Assembly (NCBI GenBank): GCA_020722625.1
Contig: DYKK01000110.1
Coordinates: 1-9,713 of the forward strand
DNA: 9,713 nucleotides
Direction: 5' to 3'
From: Anaeromyxobacter dehalogenans
GTDB lineage: Bacteria > Myxococcota_A > UBA9042 > DTJE01
Part shown: positions 1 to 6,600 of the stretch, piece after piece
Layout of the letters: every line of letters starts with the position of its first letter
Position numbering within the stretch: position 1 is the first letter of the stretch
Translations under genes and position numbers: made by a program
The notes under the pieces: model-generated
Told to the model about the DNA's origin: nothing
Seen by the model: only the letters and a program-made list of their open reading frames with translations
Database searches by the model: none

Positions 1-74
1 GGTCCGCGCCCGCGAGGGCGCAAGCAATTACCACCTTCGACGCGGTCGCGTCAAGCGGTTTCGCGTGCCCCTGA
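1..74 (+). CDS. possible C-terminal tail of an upstream gene (partial)
   Basis: Frame 3 is open from the left edge to a TGA at 72..74 and reads ...AITTFDAVASSGFACP-stop. Most of its codons end in G or C (about 18 of 23), matching the codon habit of the large gene downstream. The stop falls at the first bases of a strong inverted repeat, which would fit a gene end. The fragment is far too short to recognise and another frame is also open here, so this is only a candidate; the stretch may simply be intergenic. Confidence 0.2.
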   Translation, partial: SAPARAQAITTFDAVASSGFACP

Positions 75-101
75 TTCGCCGCCTCGAGGGCGGCGAATCA
101 G
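71..101. repeat. perfect 13-bp inverted repeat, hairpin (terminator-like or repeat element)
   Basis: CTGATTCGCCGCC is followed by a 5-nt loop TCGAG and its exact reverse complement GGCGGCGAATCAG. The transcript would form a very stable hairpin. No T-tract follows on either strand, so it does not look like a classical intrinsic terminator. It overlaps the possible upstream stop at 72..74 and directly abuts the heptad repeat at 102..129. It could be a transcript-end stem or part of a dispersed palindromic element. Confidence 0.75.
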
Positions 102-129
102 GATTTCGGATTGCGGATTTCGGATTGAA
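102..129 (+). repeat. four-unit heptad tandem repeat (GATTTCG/GATTGCG)
   Basis: Four consecutive 7-mers alternate GATTTCG (102..108), GATTGCG (109..115), GATTTCG (116..122) and GATTGAA (123..129). The stretch is much richer in A and T than its surroundings and begins directly after the inverted repeat at 71..101. Its reverse translation contains the string IRNPQSEI, which I remember as a common product of spurious ORFs over dispersed intergenic repeats in planctomycete-like and related genomes. That link is recollection, not a search result. Confidence 0.7.
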
Positions 130-208
130 GTCGCACACCCGCTTCCGTGAGATGGTGGTGAATGAGGATCCTCGTCAAAGCCAATAGATTCAATGGGTTG
201 TGAAATCT

Positions 209-243
209 GACGGCGGATTCTGGCTGGCCGGGGTTCCGCCGTC
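209..243. repeat. 9-bp-stem inverted repeat
   Basis: GACGGCGGA (209..217) pairs perfectly with TCCGCCGTC (235..243) around a 17-nt loop. It sits at the junction between the more AT-rich stretch 102..208 and the GC-rich CTG-hexamer region. No T-run follows. It may be an operator, a weak transcript-end structure or chance in GC-rich DNA. Confidence 0.4.
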
Positions 244-257
244 ACGCCCCGCTCATC

Positions 258-270
258 GCGTCCAACGTGG
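258..270 (+). repeat. 13-bp direct repeat, copy 1
   Basis: GCGTCCAACGTGG occurs here and again exactly at 394..406, offset by 136 bp. The preceding bases are also similar (GCCCCGC before both copies), so the shared unit is about 25 bp with a few mismatches. Each copy lies immediately upstream of a CTGNCN hexamer tract. Both copies lie upstream of the sigma-54-like promoter at 482..498, so binding by an activator is possible but unproven. Confidence 0.6.
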
Positions 271-272
271 TC

Positions 273-333
273 CTGCCACTGCCACTGACACTGTCTCTGT
301 CACTGTTCCCTGTCCCTGCCACTGCCCCTGCCA
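273..333 (+). repeat. degenerate CTGNCN hexamer tract A (10 units)
   Basis: Ten consecutive units starting with CTG run through the tract: CTGCCA, CTGCCA, CTGACA, CTGTCT, CTGTCA, CTGTTCC (one base inserted), CTGTCC, CTGCCA, CTGCCC, CTGCCA. The hexamer phase is kept while positions 4 and 6 vary. The top strand is strongly pyrimidine-biased. ORFs over it give low-complexity peptides, so it is not coding. Confidence 0.75.
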
Positions 334-393
334 TCCGGCATCCGGGACCCGGGGTCGCGGTGAACGTGGCTTCGTCGTCGTGCCCCGCCCCCC

Positions 394-406
394 GCGTCCA
401 ACGTGG
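394..406 (+). repeat. 13-bp direct repeat, copy 2
   Basis: This is an exact second copy of GCGTCCAACGTGG (first copy 258..270), again directly followed by a CTGNCN hexamer tract. It lies about 100 bp upstream of the transcription start expected from the sigma-54-like promoter. That is a usual distance for enhancer-binding protein sites, but function is inferred from position only. Confidence 0.6.
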
Positions 407-408
407 CC

Positions 409-458
409 CTGACACTGACACTGTCCCTGTCTCCTGCCACTGCGCCCTGTCCCTGCCT
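409..458 (+). repeat. degenerate CTGNCN hexamer tract B (8 units)
   Basis: Eight units follow one another: CTGACA, CTGACA, CTGTCC, CTGTCTC, CTGCCA, CTGCGCC, CTGTCC, CTGCCT, two of them with a single extra base. Together with the preceding 13-bp repeat this forms a second copy of the 258..333 cassette, so the region looks like a duplicated and diverged element. Confidence 0.7.
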
Positions 459-481
459 CCGGAGCCCGTCCGGGATCTCGG

Positions 482-498
482 TTGGCACGAAAGGTGCT
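482..498 (+). promoter_or_regulatory. sigma-54 (RpoN)-type promoter for the giant lipoprotein gene
   Basis: TTGGCACGAAAGGTGCT matches the -24/-12 consensus TGGCACG-N4-TTGCW at every specified base except one (G for T before TGC). The invariant GG (484..485) and GC (496..497) are separated by exactly 10 nt, as the family requires. Transcription would start near 508..510 and leave a leader of about 150 nt before the ATG at 659. Sigma-54 promoters need an AAA+ enhancer-binding protein bound upstream, where the repeats at 258..458 lie. A chance match is possible in one window, but the fit is very good. Confidence 0.65.
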
Positions 499-611
499 GG
501 ACTTGACGTGGACGACCCATTATCCTGGAGGGGGTTGGACCGTCGGAGGACATAACCGCTCGCAGAGACGATGGAATCGTGGGCGGGGGATCCAGGACCC
601 CGGGCAGGGGT

Positions 612-662
612 ATGAAAACATTGCGCATCGGAGTGTCACCAGCGGTCAAGGAGGCGCCATGA
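612..662 (+). CDS. possible 16-codon leader ORF overlapping the giant gene's start
   Basis: ATG at 612 opens a short frame reading MKTLRIGVSPAVKEAP that stops at TGA 660..662. The stop shares the ATGA tetranucleotide with the start of the giant gene (ATG 659..661), the classic arrangement for translational coupling. The Shine-Dalgarno of the large gene lies inside the leader. Its own ribosome site is poor: AGGGG ends only 1 nt before the ATG. It may be a coupling leader or coincidence. Confidence 0.3.
   Translation: MKTLRIGVSPAVKEAP
648..654 (+). promoter_or_regulatory. Shine-Dalgarno that fixes the start at 659
   Basis: AAGGAGG lies 4 nt before ATG 659 and is a full-length match to the anti-Shine-Dalgarno. 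The reading frame is open further upstream, to a TTG at 482. However, that extension would run through the promoter and lacks a ribosome site, while the codons after 659 begin with a clear export signal. This decides in favour of 659. Confidence 0.8.
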
Positions 663-3600
663 GACTCCATCCTACCTGGCGAACGTCCGTCCTGGCAGGC
701 GTGTTCGCGGCGATGATGGGCACCGGCTGCGGCTCTTCCGGCGGCGGAGGGGGAGACACCGGAACCGGCGGCTCAGACCCCAAGACCGACCCCGGGACCG
801 ACCCGGGGACCGGGGTGGACGTGCCCGACCCGGGTCCCGGCACGGACGTCCCCGCGGACCTCGTGAACCCCGACGCGCTGTCCTCGGCCGCCTTCCCCCT
901 GGAGGGCGCCCCCTGCACCCCCCCCACGCCGGCCGTGGTGATCACCGAGGTCATGGTGGACCCGAACTCGGTCGCGGACACCTACGGGGAGTGGTTCGAG
1001 GTCCACAACCCCGGCGCGACCCCGATTGACCTGAAGGACTGGTGGCTCCGTAGTTTCGGCCAGACCGACCACCAGGTGGCCGCGTCGGTGGTGGTCCCCC
1101 CGGGCGGGTACGCCGTCCTGTGCCGGAACTCCAACCCCTCGCTCAACGGGGGGATCACGAACTGCGCCTACCAGTACACCGGCCTCTCCCTCGCGAACTC
1201 CTCGGACGACACGGTCGAGGTGGTGGACCCGGCCCAGAACACGGTGGACGGGATCGCGTGGGTCGCGACCTCCTCGAAGCACGCGCCGGTCGGGCGGTCC
1301 GTCGCCTTGCGGCATCCGTTCCTGGACAACGCGAGCATCGCCTTCCCCAGCAACCCGGACGACCCGGCGTCGTGGGCGGGCCTGAACTTCAGCCCGTCCC
1401 TGGTCCAGTACGGGGACGGGGACTACGGCACCCCCGGTGCGAAGAACACGGACGTCTGGCAGGTCGTCGAGGCCCCGGATTGCGACGACACCGAGATCTG
1501 CACCTACGACCTCTGCGAGGCGGGGGCGTGCCATCACGAATGGAAGTCCGGGTGCTGCCACGCGAACGCGGACTGCAACGACGGGAAGTACTGCACGCAG
1601 GACGTGTGCAACACCCAGAACAACACGTGTTCGAACAATCCCATCCCGAATTGCTGCACCCAGAACTCCGACTGCCAGGACGGGAATCCGTGCAACTATG
1701 ATTATTGTTTCAACTATTCGTGCCGATTCTCGTCGTACAACGTGGTCCCGGGGTGCTGCTGGGCCCCGGACAACGACCCGGCCACGGGCCAGCCCTGGGA
1801 CCCGCCCGAGAAGAAGCAGCAGTACGCGGACGCCCAGTGCGACGACAAGAACCCGTGCACGAGCGGGGACTTCTGCGACCTTCAGACGAACGTCTGCCAG
1901 CCCGGCCAGCAGCAGCCCGCCTGCTGCCTCGTGAACGCGGACTGCGACGACGGCAATCCTTGCACGTACGACTCGTGCTGGTCGAACCAGTGCTATCACG
2001 ACGCCAAGCCGGGGTGCTGCGTCCAGGACAGCGACTGCGACGACGGCGACCCCTGCACCAACGACGTCTGCACCATGAGTTCCTGTCGCCACCTGGTGGA
2101 CCCGAACACCTGCTGTCCGAGCCACGCCTGGTGCGCGACCTACCACGAGGACGGCAACCCGTGCACCGACGAGAAGTGCCTCTACGACCCAGGCCTCGGC
2201 GTCAAGGCGTGCCAGCACGTGTACAAGCCCCTGTGCGCGGTGACCTGCCCGTACGTCGAGACCTTCAACGCCGCGACCGCGTTCCAGACCGTGGGCTGGT
2301 CCATCCACGATTACGGGACGACCGCGAAGAACAACTGGTTCGTGGACGACACGGGGACCCTGGGTCCGGACAAGCACGTCCTGTTCACCTGGAACCCGAC
2401 GACGGTCCTGGTCAAGAGCGTGAACGTCTCCCCGCTGGTGGACTGCTCGGCTGCGGAAATCGACACGTGGAACACGACGAAGTCCGTGTACCTGGAATGG
2501 CGCATGGCTTACGACCACTACCAGGCCGGGCAGAACGTCACGCTGCGCGTGGTGGCCACCGCGGACGGCGATTACGAGAACGGCACGGTCCTGTGGGAGC
2601 AGACCTCGGACCAGGACATCGAGTACGACATCTTCCACGCCGCGATCCCGGACGACCTGAAGTTCGCCACGCAGTTGCAGGTCGGGTTCCTGGTCGAGAC
2701 GAACTCCACGGTCTATCTGGACTCGTGGCGCTTCGACGACGTGAAGGTCGCGGCGGGCGTGCCCAACAACCTGTTGAAGGTCCAGTTGTGGCGATGCACC
2801 GACGCCAGTTGTTCCAAGATGAACGTGGACCCGAGCACCAAGATTCAGGAGGTCGTGGGGGCCTTCCCGGTCGTGACCATGTCCTTGACTGACCATTACC
2901 GGTACCAGGTCTGCTATCGGGACGTGGACGCGGGCGGGTACCAGTACTTCGGATTCCCCCACGCCGACCTCGACGCCGGGGGACCGCTGGACAGGCCCGG
3001 GTTCGTGACCGCCGTCCCGATGAACGGCCAGAACTCGTGCTCGGCGCACGCGGCCTCGGTGCAGGCGGCGTGCGGAAGCGCCGAGGCGAGGTTCCTGTGT
3101 CAGGTGGACCTCAACCCCCAGAACAACGAGGCGTACGCCGGCGTCTATCGGGTCGGCATCCGCGCGTTCGACGAGTGGGACTTCTCGAACAAGCCCAAGC
3201 ACAGCCCGTTCGAGTCCCTGGCCAAGGCCGACATCCTCCTCTTGCTGCCCGACGGCTACCTGGTCTGGTCCCCGCTCGGGCTCAACGACCCGTCGGCCCT
3301 CGCGATCAAGGCGGCCATCATCGCGTCCGGCCGGAAGGCCCAGATCGTCACCCGGCTGGACACGATCCCGGACCTCACCCCCTACAGCGGCATCTTCGCC
3401 ACGCTCGGCGTCCACGGCCGCTACCACGCGTTGACCGACGCCGAGGCGACCCTGCTGAAGGACTACCTGGACGCGGGCGGACGCCTGTACCTGGAGGGCG
3501 GCGAGTTCTTCTACACGGGCTACCCGCAGCCGGCCACGGCCCTGCACCCGTACCTCAAGGTCACCGGGACCTCGGACGGGGCGTCGAAACTGGACGGGCC

Positions 3601-6600
3601 GCTCGCGGGGCGGAACTTCGTGTGGGGCGTGGACGTCGCTTACAGCCAGAACCCCCTGTACAACGCCTGGAACGACCGGATTGCCCACACGCCGGGCGAG
3701 GGCGGGCGCGAGGTCCAGCACAACGCGGGGGGCCTGACGTTCGCGACTGCGGTGACCTACGACTCCGGGTCGTACCGGTCCATCGGGTCGTCGGTCCTGT
3801 TCGGCGGGCTCCAGAACGGCCCCGGCGGGGACACCCCGGCCGACCTGATGGGCAAGTACCTGTACTTCCTGGAAAACGGCTACCCGCCGTGCGCCCAGGT
3901 CGAGGAGTGCGAGGACTACGAGGTCTGCACCGAGGACTCGTGCACCGGCGGGGTGTGCGACAACGCCGCGATCCCCAGCTGCGTCCCGTGCGACGACGAC
4001 CGCCAGTGCGGGGACGACCAGGCGTGCAGCGTCGCGAAGGGGTACTGCGTGGACATCGCGTGTGACGGGACGGCTCCCTGCCCCGTCCAGGCCGTGGCGG
4101 GCGCGGGGGAGGTCCCGCAGAACTTCGGGGCGACCCCGACCACGGTCGCGGCCAAGGTCACGGTGACGCAGCCGGGCCTCGTGCGCGACGTCCAGGTCAA
4201 GGCCGGCGCCGCCCACTTCTACCGCGGCGACGTCCGGCTGAGCCTGAAGGCCCCGGACGGGACCACGGTCATCCTGCGCGAGGCGAACCCGGCGGACGCG
4301 CAGCAGGACATCTTCGAGACGTACGACATCGGGGTGCCCGTCGCGACGGGCCAGACCCTCGACGACTTCATCGGCAAGGTCCTGGTCGGGGACTGGCAAC
4401 TCGTGGCCGAGGACACGAACCCCTTGATCTACAACGGCCAGTTGCAGGGCTTCCGGTTCTACGCCTCGTTCGATTCGCCCTCGTGCTCCGGGCCGGGCGA
4501 CTGCAACGACCAGAACCTGTGCACGACCGACCAGTGCGTGGGCGCCCAGTGCGTCTGGACTCCGACGGACTGCGACGACCAGGACCCCTGCACCCTGGAC
4601 GGGTGCGACCCCGCCACGGGCCTGTGCACGCACGAACCCCTGCCCGGCGCCGGGTGCGGATGCGCGCGGCACTCGGACTGCCCTGCGGACGAGGTGTGCC
4701 TCGCGGACGGACTCGACCTGGTCTGCGACCCGGTGAGCGGGCCTCCGAACTGCCACTGCCGGCCGATCTGCGACGCGACCGTGTACGGGGCCGACTGCCG
4801 GACCTTGCCGCTGGCGAGCGGCTTGCCCACCGCGATCCCCGACGCGGACCCGACCGGCGTGACCAAGACCCGGTCCGTGACGGGCGAGAGCGGGGTGGTC
4901 CGCAAGGCGTGGGTCAAGGTGGTGACGGACCACACGGCCACGGGGGACCTCATCGCGAAACTCTGCCGCGGCGCCACCTGCGCCTTCCTGCACTACCTGA
5001 GCGGGGGCAGCGACGACGGTTTCTACAAGGTCTTCGAGTACGACCCCTCGGACGGCCCGGGGGACATGACGCTGTTCAAAGGGCTGTCCCTGAACGGGGA
5101 CTGGACCCTGACCGTCAGCGACAACCTCGGCGGCGACACCGGGACCTGGAAGGCCTACTCGGTCTATGTGCTGCGCACGGGCTGCTACCAGAAGTCGGAC
5201 TGCGACGACGCCAACCCGTGCACGATTGACGACTGCGACGTGAATGGAGACGAGGGGACCTGCACCCACACCGCGGTGCAGTGCCAGCCGACCGGAAACC
5301 CCTGCAAGGTCCGCGAGTGCAACCCGGCGAACGGCCAGTGCGAGTTGCAGGACCAGGCGGACGGGACCGCGTGCGAGGACGGCCTCTACTGCACCGAGGA
5401 CGACTCGTGCCAGGCCGGGACCTGCACGGGCGGTCCGGCCAGGGACTGCTCGTACCTGGACGGCAACTGCGTGGTCGGGGTCTGCGACGAGGCCCTGGAC
5501 TCGTGCAAGCCTCAGGCCTTGACGAACGGCGAGCCGTGCGACGCGGGCGAGCCGTGCCTGGGCGGGGACTACTGCGACGCGAACGGTGACTGCCAGCAGG
5601 GGACCGTCCCGGCCTGCCCGTGCACGAGCGACGCGGACTGCGTGGACGACGGGGACAAGTGCAACGGGATCCTGGGACACTGCAACCTCGGGACCGGGTT
5701 CTGCGAGCTGTCCGCGCCCCCGGTGGACTGCGACGCCACCAACCCGCCCCTGCCCGAGTGCAAGGTCTATCAGTGCATCCCGCTGACGGGCGCGTGCGTC
5801 GAGAAGAATGCCCCGAACTTCAGCCCGTGCGAGGACGGGCTCTACTGCACGGTGGGCGACTACTGCGAGACCGGGACCTGCCTGCCCGCGGTGGCCCGGG
5901 ACTGCTCGGCCCTCGACGACAAGTGCCTGGACGGGGTGTGCGACGAGGCTGCGGACGCCTGCGTGGCCCAGCCCAAGGCCGTGGGCACGGCGTGCGAGCG
6001 CGACGGCCTGGGGTGCACGATCGACAAGTGCGACGCCGCCGGGACCTGCGCCTTCGATTCCAACGTGGACTGCTCGTGGATGAGCGAGGAGTGCAACCCG
6101 GCCATCTGCCAGAACCTCGGCTGGGGCTCCTACGAGTGCATCCACGACCCCGACCCGGACGGGTCGCCTTGCAGCGACGAGGGGAACTTCTGCACGGACG
6201 ACACCTGCCTCGCCGGGGCCTGCATCCACACGGTACGGGAGCACTGCCAGACGTGCGGCCCCAACGCCGACCAGCCGTGCCCGTGCGGCGGCCAGCACTC
6301 CTTCGATGCCGGCGACAACACGTGTGGGACCCTCGACTCGTGCGTGGGCGGGATCAACGGGGCCGGGCAGGGCCTGTGCTACCCGACCTGCGGCCAGCCC
6401 GGAAACCCGGCCGTGCCCGGGACGTGCGTGGAGGCCTTCTCCGGGGTGATTGACAGGCCCATCAGCGAGAAGAACACCCCGGACACCCCGAACGGGTGCA
6501 CGACCCACAAACTGACCGTGTCGTCGTCGTATCAGTTTGTGGCGGACGCCCTGGTCAAGGCCGAGGTGATCCACACGTACCTCGCGGACCTGACCGTGGA

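Noticed and set aside
1..150. Open frame 1 from the left edge to TGA 148..150
   Set aside because: It runs through the perfect palindrome and the heptad repeat, and its translation is Arg/Pro-rich low complexity; more likely non-coding.
162..203. 13-codon ORF starting ATGAGGATCCTC
   Set aside because: Too short, no good Shine-Dalgarno, and no link to a downstream gene start.
258..458. CRISPR array
   Set aside because: Only two copies of a 13-bp repeat, separated by low-complexity hexamer tracts; no regular spacers and no cas gene.
503..526. TTGACG and TATCCT as a sigma-70 promoter
   Set aside because: The spacer is only 12 bp, and the sigma-54-type match just upstream is far better.
482..658. 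59-residue N-terminal extension of the giant protein, from TTG 482
   Set aside because: It would begin inside the sigma-54-type promoter match, has no ribosome site, and would bury the signal peptide. AAGGAGG before ATG 659 and the hydrophobic export signal decide for 659.
200..670. Short ORFs on both strands across the hexamer tracts (for example 242..670 reverse, 267..506 forward)
   Set aside because: Their translations are simple Leu/Ser/Pro or Gly/Ser/Val repeats produced by the CTGNCN tracts; no ribosome site or domain supports them.
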